This document shows positions 37,701 through 50,233 of a stretch of 64,000 nucleotides of DNA, piece after piece. The first letter of the stretch is position 1. The number at the start of each line of letters is the position of its first letter. Below the pieces are notes generated by a model. That model worked only from the letters and a program-made list of their open reading frames with translations, ran no database searches and had not been told where the DNA came from. Source of the stretch: Bryoerythrophyllum caledonicum (taxonomy: Eukaryota > Streptophyta > Bryopsida > Pottiales > Pottiaceae); the NCBI GenBank assembly GCA_963971425.1, contig OZ020525.1, positions 9,903,560 through 9,967,559 on the forward strand, written 5' to 3'. The position numbers were made by a program, and so were the translations under genes.

Positions 37701-40341
37701 AGAATTTTCTTCCTCCGATAGTCATAGCACCTGTACGGTTTCGAATTGTCATCATATCCTACTAGTAGAGAAGGAAAGCATTTGGGTTGAAGTTTATTAC
37801 TGGATTTGTCTAACACATAAGACCTACACCCAAAAACCCTGAGGTGAGATAAGTCAGGTTTCCCTCCAGTGAATTTTTCAATAGGCGTAATAGTACCCTA
37901 GTGCCCTATGTGGCATGCGGTTTGCAACGTAGTTTGCCGTTCTTGCTGCTTCTTCCCATAAGTAGACCGGCAAGTTTGCACTAAATAATAAAGTTCTCAT
38001 TGTTTTGCACAAATGTCTATTTTTGCGCTCTGCAATCCCATTCTGTTGTGGCGTGTGGACTTCTGTAAGTTATCTTTGTATACCATTTCGTTTGCAGAAA
38101 AGATTGAATTTAGTTGACATGAATTCTCTGCCCCTATCTCTCCTAAGGCAGGATAATGATAGTGTAGTCTCTTTCTCTGTCATTCTTCTAAATTCTTGAA
38201 AGGCTGAAAATGTTTTGTTTTTAGAGTGTAGAAAATAGATCCAGGTCCTGCGAGAATAGTCGTCGATGAACGTAAGTATGTACATGTTGGCCATGAGTGA
38301 CTTATAAGGAAACCGTCCACATAAGTCTGAATGTATCATCTCCAAAGGTCGGGTGGTATTGGTGAGACTAAGTTTTGGTATTGGGTGGATATGATGTTTG
38401 CCGAGCACGCAGGACTCGCACATGGTGTGTGCCTTCTGAAGAGGTGGTATCCCTGTTGCCATGTGTTGATGAGAGAATTGATAAAGTGACTGAAAATTTA
38501 GATGTGCCATACGTGAGTGCCATAAATCCGTTTGGTCTCGGGAAGTAGAATCAGCTAGGTTAAGAGCAGGTGGAAGCTCGGCTTGAGGTTCTGCTAGCGA
38601 GGAAGTTAGTCGATAGAGACTGGTGGCACTATTGCGAGTCCTTGTAAAGAGAACCTGATTTGTGTTGCCCTTGGCAATTATCCAAGAATTTCGAGGTCCA
38701 AAAAGAGTGAGGAGTTCCTCGTCGGCAAGCTTGCCAACAGATAATAAATTCTTACGTATACCCGGTACATAGAGAACGTGAGATATGATTTTATTGCCAT
38801 GAAGATTTATGGCTCCTTGTGCCGCTACAGATAAGGAATGACCTCCTGCGGTCGTGACTTGTGATTTTTTACCCTTTCGTACATTTATCAAAAGGTCTCT
38901 ATTGCTCGTCACATGAGTAGTGGCTCCTGAATCTACGTACCAATCCTCTTGCAAGTTAAGAAGGGAAGTCTCTGCAATGCATACCTCATGGATTTAGGAG
39001 AGGAACTGCTTTGATCATCGCAGGTTTCTTCTTCTGCTACCACCGAGTTGGCTTGAGATTTGCGTCGCCAGGTACTTGGCTGTATCCCCCTTGTAAGTTC
39101 CAGAGCCTTGTATGGTTCTTAAGCTTTCTGATGGCGCAGTCCAGACCCTAGTGATCTAGGGCTCCACATTCGTGGCAGGCTTCGCTGTTGCTGTCCTTAG
39201 GAGGGTTACTGCTGCTACGAGTGGTCTTTGTCATCTTGTTATCTTCACGTTTGGACGACTTTTTGGAGCGTCCATGTCCACATCGACCTCCACGAGAACT
39301 GGACCCTCGATTTTGACGTCGACCCCGAAAGTTTGAAGCGGAATAGTTAGCTTCTTATGTGACGAGTGCCTCCTCGTGATCATCTCGTTCCTTCTGTCGT
39401 GTGCGGGTACCGTCCTCAAGGAGAAGCATGGATTCAAGCTTTGGATGTGTGAGTTGCTCGTTCTTGGCTGCAGCAGAGGCGGCAACTAGCTGTCTAAAAA
39501 ATGACCATGAAGGAGGAAGACTTGTGAGTACTCTGTCCACGACTTCGTTATCTCGCACTGAAACATTGATGTTAGCAAGTTGTGCAAGTATAGAGTTGAC
39601 GTTTCTAAGATGATCGACAAGTTTTATCTTTTCTGTCATTCTCAAGCTCCAAAGTTGTTGTCTAAGATTCATTCTCCTGTTGGTTGAACCTTCCTCAAAC
39701 AATGTACGTAACCTAGTCCACACAACCCCTAGGATCTCTCATGTTCATGATATGAAGCAAGATGTGCTCCTTCACTGAGGCGACAATAATTGCAACTGCC
39801 TTGTCTCTCTGTTCTGCTAGGTCAACGTTGTTGCTACTGGAGTCGGAGGAAACCAATAACGTCCCTTGCGTAGGAGCTGTTGTGGTGACAGATGTAGCGG
39901 ACGAATGTCCTGTATTAAAAGAAAAAGGTTGCGCACTTCTAGGTAAGCGTGGATCAACTACCTGCCATAGCTTATGACCTCTCAAGATAGTGCTAGTCTT
40001 ATATGCCCATATGGCATAGTTCTCTGCACCCTGAAGCCTAGTTACTTTAGGGGCATGACGATTTGTGAGGACTAACTCCATCAAACTAGAGAATGCTACT
40101 AAAGAGAAAAAAATGGTTAGAGGCGAACGCGCTGTGATACCATGTTGAGAAATCAATGAGTGATACCATCGAAGTTGATAGATTAAGAGAGAGAGCTCAA
40201 AACAAAGCTCGCTCCAAGTACACAGTGAATAATACTAAATATGGGTAGAAATCTAGTTGACTAGTATTGTTCCTATCTATCTACTGAGCTATTGGAGGAT
40301 GAATTCTTCTGTACATTTGGTTTCTGTCGAGTGTTTCAACA
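34598..40341 (-). mobile_element. Ty1/Copia LTR retrotransposon (Copia-2), fairly young
   Basis: LTRs at 34598-34856 and 40143-40341 begin tgttgag and end caaca; they differ at roughly 5% of aligned bases, and the left one has a GA expansion. Flanks gtctc / atctc look like a 5-bp duplication with one change. A primer site matching initiator tRNA-Met adjoins the right LTR and a purine tract (gagaggggg) the left. Parts on the minus strand: gag about 40156-39355, a knuckle-like Cys/His stretch near 39200, protease (WYVDSGATTH) 38954 onward, integrase about 38520-37800, RT 37100-36317 with YMDDLFITG, RNase H about 36314-35541. Broken, with a handful of breaks. Inserted in the tail of LINE copy d. 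Confidence 0.9.
34641..34710 (+). repeat. (GA)n microsatellite in Copia-2 left LTR
   Basis: About 35 AG units. The right LTR has only about five at the same place. Confidence 0.97.
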
Positions 40342-40466
40342 ATCTCTCTCTCTTTGCCTCTTGATTTTGTGCCACTTTCTTGTCTTTTCTGCCGCTTGTC
40401 GGTTGGGCCTCATGGGCTATTCCATTGTGTCCCTTTCACATCACCTCGTCCTCTGCCTCTCTTTAA
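40342..40466 (+). mobile_element. LINE copy d, 3' end
   Basis: Final piece of the LINE tail after Copia-2 (ctctctctttgcctc onward), ending at the TTAA insertion. Confidence 0.7.
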
Positions 40467-41173
40467 CCCTTAAAAGACATAGGCTATGACCGTGGCATCA
40501 ATCCCAATTTCCATACTACTATGTGCTCTAACTCTTTCATTAGATATAAGTGGGAAATTTTTTATTTCATTTTCAAAGATGAGCCCACATGTTTCATCTA
40601 GGACACAAAAATCACAATTTTTTGGTGAGAACTTGAAATTATTGTGAATTTTTTAAAGAGAAAGTGAAGAGAATTCATTATCAAATACAAAGAATGCTAA
40701 AAAAATCCTCAAAACTTCACCAAAGGTCTACAATATAGAGACAAATCTTGTTGAGCACATGAAACTTCCATGTTCAGCAAAAATTTGAAAATCCTTCAAC
40801 CATGGTTATAGGCCCAAAGTTCAATTGCAATAACTTATTCAATATTACGTATTTTTCAAATTTTCAAATGGAAAGTCATTTCATTAGTTGGAATCAAAAT
40901 AAAAAAGAAACATTTTAATGACTCAAATGAAGATTTAGAACTAGAGCAAGAAGTTTCTAAAATTCACTGCATTGAGATCCATGTCACAAAATTTTACTTA
41001 TTTTGATAAAACACAATTTATTCAATAAAGCAAGTTTCATCATCATTTGATACTTACACATTCAATGAACTCTCCACCAGAAAGAATTAGATGAAAAACA
41101 ACCGTCTACAACAATAACCATTCTCGAAATGTCATCCCAGAAGCCACTTTCTGGCTGCTCCCGTGCTTAAGAG
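40467..41173. mobile_element. TTAA-target element, family 2 (copy 2, 707 bp)
   Basis: Left end CCCTTAAAAGACATAGG, right end inverted CTCTTAAGCACGGGAG, flanked by ttaa at 40463-40466 and 41174-41177. The empty site is at 25896-25899. Short, imperfect terminal repeats; no coding capacity. Confidence 0.75.
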
Positions 41174-41198
41174 TTAAGCCGAATTCGGGATTTACATG

Positions 41199-43067
41199 CA
41201 CGATGTTAGCGAAGTAGGAAACGTGAGAAAAGTAGGCCTCTCCATCGTCATACTGCTTGCTTTGGCTATGTTGTTACCTTTTTGGGATGGGCTTGCAGAG
41301 GAGCTGGGCATCGGACTCAGCGCTCCACTCCTGTGAAGTTCATATGACGTTTTAGCATGCCTCAAAAGTGTGAAGGATTCAGGACGGAACATATTGTGTA
41401 CGAAAATCCCTTCATCGCAAACTCAGGTCATGAGTCACACATCTAAGCACGAACGTGACATCTAAGCATGAAAGTGCTTGCACACAAATCGTTTCCAGCA
41501 GACATTCAAATTTGACATCTAAGCATGGTATTACAGGGGACTCAGAATAGTATTCCTGGAGTATCACAACTTGGGTATAATACCTAAAGTTTTGAGCTGG
41601 TTGAGGACAAGGTGAAATACATAATTGTGACTCATCCTTATTCATCGCAGACAACCTTTTACAGGAAGATTACAACTAAATTGTGAAATCCACAACTGGA
41701 ACGCCTTAGTATGACCTCGATATCGCAGGGTGTCAAACGAGTCACCCCAATAGCACAGGACAGCAGTCTCTCACTGAAAAGTGCAGGAAGCAGGAGTGGG
41801 TGAGACGCTTGTTGGTGGTTTGACCCATAAGCATTGTGGAGGGGAGGCGAAGTTGGGAGTAGAAGAGCGGGCGGGTGAGAGAGAAGAGGCATACCTTTCT
41901 CGGCCTTTTGGCTAAGATCAAGTGTAGTATCTGTTCTTATCAGTTTAATATCTGATACGAGGGACATCGTCCCTCATGATATTAATCTAATTTTTCTCGG
42001 GTGCGGGTCCATTCGGTAGCTTGCTACCCGGACTCGCGAGCGTCGCCTTGGTCTTGCACTACTTCCTTGGCCGGCGCAGCCCTCCCCCTCCTCTCCCGGA
42101 GGGACCCAAAGCAATACCAAATTGGACTTCAAATCCCTCGTGTTCTCGAAGTCGGAGGTCGAAACCCTATTATTCTCCAAGTTGGCGTGGCCAACACCAT
42201 CCTCGTCCCTCAGGGTTCGTGGAACTGTACAAAACTGGCCAGTCTCCAAACGGGTAATCCAGAAGAAACCCTAGCCATGATCTACACTAAAAAAACCATA
42301 ATTGGAACTGCGAAGCTATGATCTATACTGAAAAAACCATAATTGGAACTGCGAAAGAGAGCCTACCTATGCTTAACACGAAACCGCAATAAGATCCTAA
42401 GCTCCACTGGAGCGCATTACTATTGCCCAGTTTTCTAATGGTTCCTTAATGAGAAACCTGTTCCTTGATTCATTACGTTTAGAACTCAGTAAAAACTGGC
42501 CAATCTCCAAATCAGTCCACCGAGGCACTTGAATCTGGTAAGGGTGTGTTTTGTGTGTGAATCTAGTTGAGGTGCATGAGAAGTTTTAGCAGTTTTCATT
42601 CAGTAATGTTGTGGTGTGGAGGTCCGTAACCTGTACTACCTTTTTTACGGTGTGATGTGTTTAATGCACGTTGCTTAAAAGACACATGACTAATGTAGAC
42701 ACGACTCTTAGTTTAAACCTCGTGTTTGAGTTATGTCATCCTCCTCATGCTTTGCTTTGATGTGAAAGAGTAAACCCCTTTTTGGAGTTATGTCATCCAC
42801 TTCATTTGTGGCCCTTTACACCCCAGACACTTGAAGGAAGAAAACAAAGGAAGAGGAGCCTGAAACGCTTTCGTTGATGATATTGAGAAATGAAAACGAA
42901 AACGACAAAGAAGCGTGAAGCAATCAACAGCAGAATTGATGATGTGGTGAAGTGAATGATATAGGAAGCATAGGAAAGAGGTGAGGAATTTATTGTGCCA
43001 ACTCTTTATATGCATAGAACACTAGTGAAGCCGTGCTTGAACGTTGTAGCAAAGTATGAAACGTGAG
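41199..43067 (+). repeat. U2 array unit D
   Basis: Unit between junction motifs at 41199-41227 and 43040-43067. About 0.5 kb present upstream of U2 in the other units is missing here (junction near 41380), so the unit is shorter. Confidence 0.8.
41891..42086 (+). ncRNA. U2: U2 snRNA gene, copy D
   Basis: Intact gene with GUAGUA, stem-loop II, Sm-type site and stem-loops III and IV as in copy A. The proximal 200 bp with the USE-like site is retained despite the upstream deletion. Confidence 0.93.
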
Positions 43068-43608
43068 TGAATGAAGTAGAATGGATCAACACGTCTCAGG
43101 CGGGTTTTTGTTAAGAATCGTCACATTATAGATAATGTTTTCCCCGCTTACAAATCGATGGAATTTCAAACCAGGACCTCATTATCCTCGCCATCGCCTT
43201 TGAGAAGGCTTATGACAAGGAGAATTGGAATTTCCTGCTAAAGACCATGCGAGAAATTGGCTTCTCATAAATCTGGATTCGGTGGGTGGCGATGTTCTAC
43301 GAGGACGTGCATTCTTCGATCCTGGTGAATGGCGAGGTCGGTCAAGAATTCCAAATGGAAAGAGGGGTATGGCAGTCATTTCCCGTGTCACCGTACCTCT
43401 ACTTATTTATTGCTTATGTGCTATCTCACATGCTCAACAACCCTTGCTATGGTGTTGAGGGCCACGTTGTGCCAAATGGGAAGCAGATGTGGGAATCTCT
43501 GTTTGTTGACAATTCCTACTTGTAACTTGAGGGCACAATAGAAATCCTCGACAGAGCTTTCAATGTCCTCCAATTCTTTTGTGGGATACATGCTCCTTCG
43601 TCAACTAG

Positions 43609-44471
43609 AGGGTGATAGTCGACTAAGGTGGTACGAATATAGTGTCACAAACCGTTTTTTGCCATGTCACAACTGCTCTTTCGCGTCACATGCCCAATTT
43701 GCTTTTGATTTCAGATGTTGGTCTCCAAAATGAGAATCCTCACTTCCATGCCATCACACATATCATAAATTTTCACCAAAACCCTCTACAGTTCAATGAG
43801 AAGAAGTATATTTGTAATTACTATATATTTGTCACAGTTTTAAGAAGTATACAAATATACTTCTTGTGCGAGATTAGAAGTTCACAATTCTACAAAACTT
43901 TCAGATTACATGCACAATATGTTCTTTTTAGTCATTCCAAATGAAAAATTATGATCAGAGACTTAAATTTACTTGTAATAGCAAAAAATGGGTTTATTGT
44001 CAAAAATACTTAAAATGGAGGTTAAATATTGATTTTTGCTCCAAATTCTTATCGAACCTTCTTTAGCATACAATAATCTATCTTAAAATATAAAGTGTTT
44101 TCAAAAATATAATTATTTTCCATCATTTTCTTCAAAATCTAGTTTCAATTGAAAACCTAGCCTTGAAAAAATTAATATACTGCGTAGTTTCTAGTATATT
44201 TTCAGACTGTAGTATGCAATATTTTCATCTCGGGAAAGGGTTCGGCCACTTATTGAGCAACATGTGTTATGACAACACAAAGTCCGAAAAAATCAGCACT
44301 TTGTTCAAGAGATTTTCAGCTCACCTAACATTTTGTTGGCCATGATTTCTCCCCACCTAAAAAATGGACGGTTGGCATTCAACAACAATTTAACAAAGGG
44401 CTTTAAAACTAACATACTGTGGAGTATATTATTTTTGCCCGTTTTGTACCCCCCCTAGCATACTTATGCCC
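43609..44471. mobile_element. GGGTGATAG-family element, diverged copy (863 bp)
   Basis: Starts AGGGTGATAGTCGACTAAGG, ends inverted GGGCATAAGTATGCTAGG, flanked by tag on both sides. LINE copy b at 18050 reads caactagagcaaaag without it, and copy d at 28862 is also uninterrupted, so the boundaries are precise. The interior resembles the other family members only in parts. Confidence 0.7.
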
Positions 44472-44956
44472 TAGAGCAAAAGTGCCGCCATTTGGACTTC
44501 TCTCAACCTCGAGACTTGGAGCTAGGGAGAAGACAAGGGCCTCCGTTGGGTGCCTGAAGGCTCTTTGGTTGTGAGTCTTGGGTTTTGGCTTGGATTCAAC
44601 ATGAACCAGCAAGACAAGAATGTTAAGGTGCTTTTTCAAGTCGGAGGGAAGGTGAGCATTTGGCAAGGGAAGATAGGCGGAAAAAAATACTTTTAGGTTT
44701 ATTGACGTATGGGATCAAGACAAAGGCGTGTGGGGCAATTTACGTGACATAAGATTGTTGACTAGAAGGGCGCATCTAAAGCCCATGTGTTAAATATATA
44801 TTTTTATAAACCTCGCGTTGTTTCAATCGGACACAATCAATTTTGAGGCTTTGGATGGATAAAGGTCAGGTCCAATACTTGGGCCGTTTAGAAATTTTGT
44901 TACTAGGGATTTCTATCACTATTTTAAGTAGATTGAGCGTGCTTTAGTGGGTCTCC

Positions 44957-45792
44957 GGGGTGATAGTCAACTTGGCTAGCATGAAAAACCTTTTACAAAG
45001 GATTTGGGGCCATAGTCACAAGCGTTCTTTTGTTGTCTAGTGCCAACGTGGCTTTGATGGAATGTGAATGGTGACTTTGTCAACATTACCAGACTCTTAA
45101 ATTTTTAGAATTTTACTTTATAGGTTGATTAGGAGAAGTATATTTGTCATTACTACATACTTGTCACAGGTATCTCAAATCGGACAAATATACTTCATTT
45201 GAGAGGTTCATGAGGTAAGATACTTTGAAATATTTGGGACATCTTCATACTATAATGTGTTCATACATTTTGATTGAAAATTCGAGATCAAAAATTAAAT
45301 TGATTTTTATTGATAAAAAACATGTTATTTTCCACGACTCCTAAATTAGTGATTATTGTTGGTTTTTGCTCCAATATTGCTCCAATATTTCTCCAACCTT
45401 CTACACCATACAAAATTCTATCTTGACACACAAAATGTTCTTAAAAAATCTTAACTTTTCCATCATTTTCTTTGAAACCTAGTTTATAGTGCCCTGATTC
45501 AATATAAATACTCTGCACTATAGATGGTATAGTTCAATGTGAATAGAATATAATATACTCTATCTCGGTTTTGAGTTGCGCCACTTATTAAATGATAAAC
45601 ACAAAGTCCAAAAAATTAGCACATTGTCCAAGATATCTTTTGTTCCTCTAACATTTTATTGGCCACGATTTCTTCAAACTTTTTCAATGGACCGTTGACA
45701 TTCAACAACAATTTACAAAGGATTCCAAAACAAATATACTACGGAGTATGTTTTTTTGCCCAAAAGTGAGTAACCTTGGTGGACTTCTGCCC
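44957..45792. mobile_element. GGGTGATAG-family element (copy 2)
   Basis: Nearly identical to 3364-4198, including flanking tcc on both sides, so it was probably duplicated along with the LINE rather than inserted independently. Confidence 0.6.
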
Positions 45793-46068
45793 TCCAATGT
45801 TATACAACTCAATTCACACCATCCTCAATCCTAAAAATCCTAAATATACTCAAAAGATTAATAGTTTTGGACATTGTCTAGATCTAAATCGATCTAGTGT
45901 AACGTGATCTTAATCTATACAATCCTAAACTTCCACCGCCCAAAACAACACCAAACAACCAAGATTTCACATACAAACAATTGCTACTTCTCCACTACAC
46001 ATGTAAGGTTTCAAACGTGGGCATTTTACTTCACCAAACTGGCCATAATCCAGCCTCGACTTCTACTA

Positions 46069-46267
46069 CACTAAACACTGAATATAGTGTAGAGGGATTA
46101 TTGATGTAGATCACTCACACTAATTTCCATCAAAGCATGTGCATGCCAAGTTCTGATTGGGTATTTGTTCTCAAGCAAGTGTGTGTCAGTCAACAATTGC
46201 ATGTAAATTTTCAATTAGTGTAGGAAATTTCAAATAGTCTGGTCTTCACTATATTCACAAATCGGTG
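46069..46267. mobile_element. TA-target MITE (199 bp)
   Basis: Ends CACTAAACACTGAATATAG and, inverted, CACCGATTTGTGAATATAG; the inner TGAATATAGTG is a perfect inverted repeat. Flanked by TA (46067-46068 and 46268-46269). The paralogue near 4474 reads ttctactagcttcat with one TA. A Tc1/mariner-type target; the ends differ from the Tc1 element at 29124. Confidence 0.75.
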
Positions 46268-46797
46268 TAGCTTCATACCGCTGTAACTTCCTAAGCTGCT
46301 TCATATCTCTAACCTCACCTCTCAAACTTCTACTTCTTCTCCCTCCACACACACATTGATACAAGAGAGACTAAGAAAGTAAATGTGTTCGCCCTCATCT
46401 CTCTCCAAATCCCAGCCATCATTATCCTAAGTCTAGTTTCATCTGCAGCAATCTTCATCAACAATAATATCATCCACTATAGTTTCATCCATCAATAGTC
46501 TCATCCGTTGCAGTCTTCATCCTTTAGAAATCTTCATCTAGTAGCAGTCTCATCCACTTCTACCGAATTCAAAAATTACTACCATACCCCCTATAAAAAC
46601 CGTGGCACTAATTCTCCGATTAACACCATCCTCCTCCAAGTTCGCAGTGCGGTTCATTAGAGCCTCGACACAAATTTTGTAGAGGGCAATTAGGACTAGT
46701 AGACAATGGATGAGCCGAATCTGGACCTCAAGAAAGAATTCTTCCCCGTTCAGGACATCCATCCGGATGGTTCTTGCGTCCCCTACATTTACCTTAA

Positions 46798-47602
46798 CCC
46801 CTAAAGGACCAATGTCCCCTCGGGGGACATTTTGAGTTTGGGTAAGGTACCACGTTCTCAATTCTAGGCATTATTTTCTGAGATTTTTTGTTGAATGGAC
46901 AACTTTTGATTAGCTTTGCGTAGACACAAATTTCGTAGAATTCCAACTTACGGTTCAAAAGTTACAATTTATTTTCACTTACATATACAAATAGTGCAGC
47001 AGTTTAGTGTGACATATTACAAATATTGTCACCAAACTTTGATAACTTCTAAACTCAATAGAAATTCGAGTTTTTGTCCATTTAAAAGAAAGAAAATGTC
47101 CTCTTGGAAAGGAGATTGAGATCTTTGCATCTACCGTATGGATTTGTGAATTTCAAATATTTGAGAAGGATATGATATATGCAAATATAAAGTGTATTGT
47201 TGATTCTCGGCACATAGTTGCATTGCAGGATTTTTTAGGACATCTTCTACACCTCTTATACTTCTAAAATTTGGTGCACAAGTGCCTAACATGATCCTTT
47301 TCAAGTTAACACAACAAATTCACGGCCCGTAGTACAAAGAGTTGCCATTGAAGGTGGTCGAAGTTTGTTGAAGGTGTATAGTATGACCTGAAAAGAGATT
47401 ATGTCGCACTTCAAAGGCTGATATCTTTCAATCCGTGTGGTCAAACTTACCAAAATTTTCACCACACACTCTCATACAAGTCTAGTACAAGATTCTACGG
47501 TTAGATTTTCAAAACAATGATTTTATATCATTTTGTGTTGAATGTGCTGAAAATGGCAGTTTTGGAATGTTTTTAGGAAAAATTGGCTTGGTCCTGTAGG
47601 GG
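46798..47602. mobile_element. TTAA-target element, family 1 (complete, 805 bp)
   Basis: Left CCCCTAAAGGACCAATG, right inverted CCCCTACAGGACCAAGCC, flanked by ttaa at 46794-46797 and 47603-47606. LINE copy a reads tttaccttaaggtag with a single ttaa at 5002-5005. The interior is distantly related to the 945-bp copy at 16582. No transposase frame. Confidence 0.85.
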
Positions 47603-49501
47603 TTAAGGTAGATTCTTCCAAACGTCTGATCATACCCTTTGGACTCCGCCAAGTTCGTCTTCTAGATTCCCAGCTCACTAAAGCTTGTACTCTGCTCAAG
47701 GACCGGGAAGAAAAGAATCACTCTTTCAACCCGCTTTATGTCCCCTCAATTCTGCACCATTGGGAAATTTTTGTCATGAGGCATGGGTGCATCAAGGACC
47801 TCTCGTTGGATCTCAAAAAAAAAAAGTGGAAGCCAATTTTTCACCTCAAACAAACAAAAAAAAATCAACTACACCACTAAGTGAGGTTATATGATTATCG
47901 ATTTACGAGACAAAGGTTACTCCTCCCTTCATTCTTCAAATGCGCTCCTGCGGTTTTTTGGAGCATCATAAAAAAAAGGTTTTACAAGAAGCTCTAGCAT
48001 AAGTGTATACCAACAAAGGTGTCTACAATGATATGGCTCACGTGTCAAGGTGACCTACCTTTGGCGCAATGGAGGTTGCGTCTAAGCCCCAAACACTTGC
48101 GCGGGGGCCTCTGCAAATTGTGCAACCTCGCCAAGTAGGAGATGCCAAAACACCTTTTTTTCTCCTACCCCACTATCAAAGGAGTCTTAAGAGGACAAGG
48201 TGAACATTATTTGTGCAACTTCAAGTCTTCAGCCTCACATCACAGGCTAGTGGGAGGCCTTATTAGGTCTTTCTTCTCTTCCCGAAGTTCTCAAGCAACA
48301 CTAGCTGAGGCTTTATCTGCCACAAGTTTAGAATTGTCCTTTGACGGTGGACAAAATCCCCAGGGAGATTCTTTGAATGGCCTCACATGGTTCCTTTCGT
48401 ATAAAAATGTACGTTTAATTTGTGCAATGGGGAATCTCATGTTGGTTAGGCGCTCTTTTGTGCCTCACACTCAACTGATAGGCCAGGCTCGGCGCATGAC
48501 AGAAGCTGACCAAATCGAACTTGGATACCGAATCAACAAACAAAGTGAAAAAGAGGCAACTTTCCATTCAAGTTGGAGCAAGGGAGGAGTTTTTGTTCTC
48601 GTTGAAACGGGGTTCATTGGAACTTTGTACCCCATTGCAAGTTTCTTCTCCAGGACCTCGCCAACAAAATCAAGAGATTTTGTAACCAACACTTCCAATC
48701 TCATCCGCCTTCTTTGGACTCCCAAGGTTCTCCAATTAGTGCCCCTAGATTTTTGGCACCTCATGGACTCTTACTCCATACCCTTCTTCTTTGTAGCTCA
48801 CAGGTCCCACTAGTGCACCAAGATATTACCACGGACGAATTCCTTGAAAGGATTATGGAAGACCTCCACAACAACCTTCTGTTGGACCACTTTCGGTCTC
48901 CACAACCTCGGCCTGAGTTTTCCTAGGGCCTACTTGACAAATTCAGTCTCATGTAGATCTCAGTCTGAAACTGATTACAGCGTGCGAAACCACAAAAGTA
49001 GAGGCGGCCCCCCGCCATCTCAAGATGGCTAGGATCTTTGGCCTCCAAACCATTCCTTGGTCTCTCTTTGTAAACGACCATGGCGCTCTTTCCAAGAAAC
49101 CCTCGTGGCGGTTTCATCTTCCTAGATTCTCTCTGAGCAGTTAGATGTTGTTGTCTTCTCTTCCGGTCCCCCCGCCTAGGCTTGAATTGTTTCCTTGTCC
49201 ATGGCCGCTCTTGCCCAAGATTCTTGTTTCTATTGAACTAGATTAATTTGTAGTTTTGGTTTTTCTTTTGCTTGGACTTTGTCTGGGCTTCTCCCGTGAG
49301 GAGTTCATTATTCTCTTGGCAAAAACTTTCTCTTGGCAAAAACTTTCTCTTGACTGTTGTTTTTTCTTTTTAAATCTGGCTCTCTCTTTGCCTCTAGATT
49401 TTTTGCCACTTTCTTGCCTTTTCAGTCGCTTGTCGATTAGGCCTCATAGGCTATTCCGTTGTGTCCCTAGAAAAATCACCTTGTCCTCAATCTCTCTATA
49501 A

Positions 49502-50208
49502 CCCTTAAAAGACATAGATTATGACCGTGGCATCAATCCCAATTTCCATACTTACCTTGTGCTCTTACTTTTCGTTAAATATAAGTGAGAATTTTTTTTA
49601 TTTCATTTTCAAAGATGAGACCACATGTTTCATTTAGGTCACAAAAATCACTATTTTTTTGTGAGAACTTGAACTTATTGTGATTTTTTGAAGAGAAAGT
49701 GAAGAGAATTCATTATCAAATACAAAGAATGCTAAAAAAATCCTGAAAACTTCACCAAAGGTCTACAATATAGAGACAAATCTTGTTGAGTACATGAAAC
49801 TTCCATGTTCGCCAAAAATTTGAAAATCCGTCAACCATGGTTATAGGCCCAAAGTTCAATTGCAATAACTTATTCGATATTATGTATTTTTCAAATTTTC
49901 AAATGGAAAGTCATTTCATTAGTTGGAATCAAAATAAAAAAGAAACATTTTAATGACTCAAATGAAGATTTAGAACTAGAGCAAGAAGTTTCTAAAATTC
50001 ACTGCATTGAGATCCATGTCACGAAATTTTACTTATTTTGATAAAACACAATTTATTCAATAAAGCAAGTTTCATCATCATTTGATACTTACACATTCAA
50101 TGAACTCTCCACCAGAAAGAATTAGATGAAAAACAACCGTCTACAACAATAACCATTCTCGAAATGTCATCCCAGAAGCCACTTTCTGGCTGCTCCCGTG
50201 CTTAAGAG
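49502..50208. mobile_element. TTAA-target element, family 2 (copy 3, 707 bp)
   Basis: Very close to the copy at 40467, with ttaa at 50209-50212 and ataa on the left. Shared position in the LINE tail suggests it was copied with the array. Confidence 0.72.
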
Positions 50209-50233
50209 TTAAGCCGAATTCGGGATTTACATG

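Larger units (their letters stand above)
43068..49501 (+). mobile_element. LINE copy e (with four nested insertions)
   Basis: Longest LINE copy. It starts at the shared truncation point; RT remnants at 43150-43600 include FEKAYDKE-, MLNNPCYGVEG- and FVDN-type codons; the ORF2 tail is at 44480-44700; a repeat segment is at 45793-46793; ORF2 C-terminal and zf-RVT regions are at about 47607-48200; an open remnant is at 48142-48813; the tail runs to 49501. Insertions: 43609-44471, 44957-45792, 46069-46267 and 46798-47602. Many stops and frameshifts. Confidence 0.78.

Noticed and set aside
36317-37816. Long minus-strand frame as a host gene
   Set aside because: Copia integrase end plus reverse transcriptase (YMDDLFITG); belongs to Copia-2.
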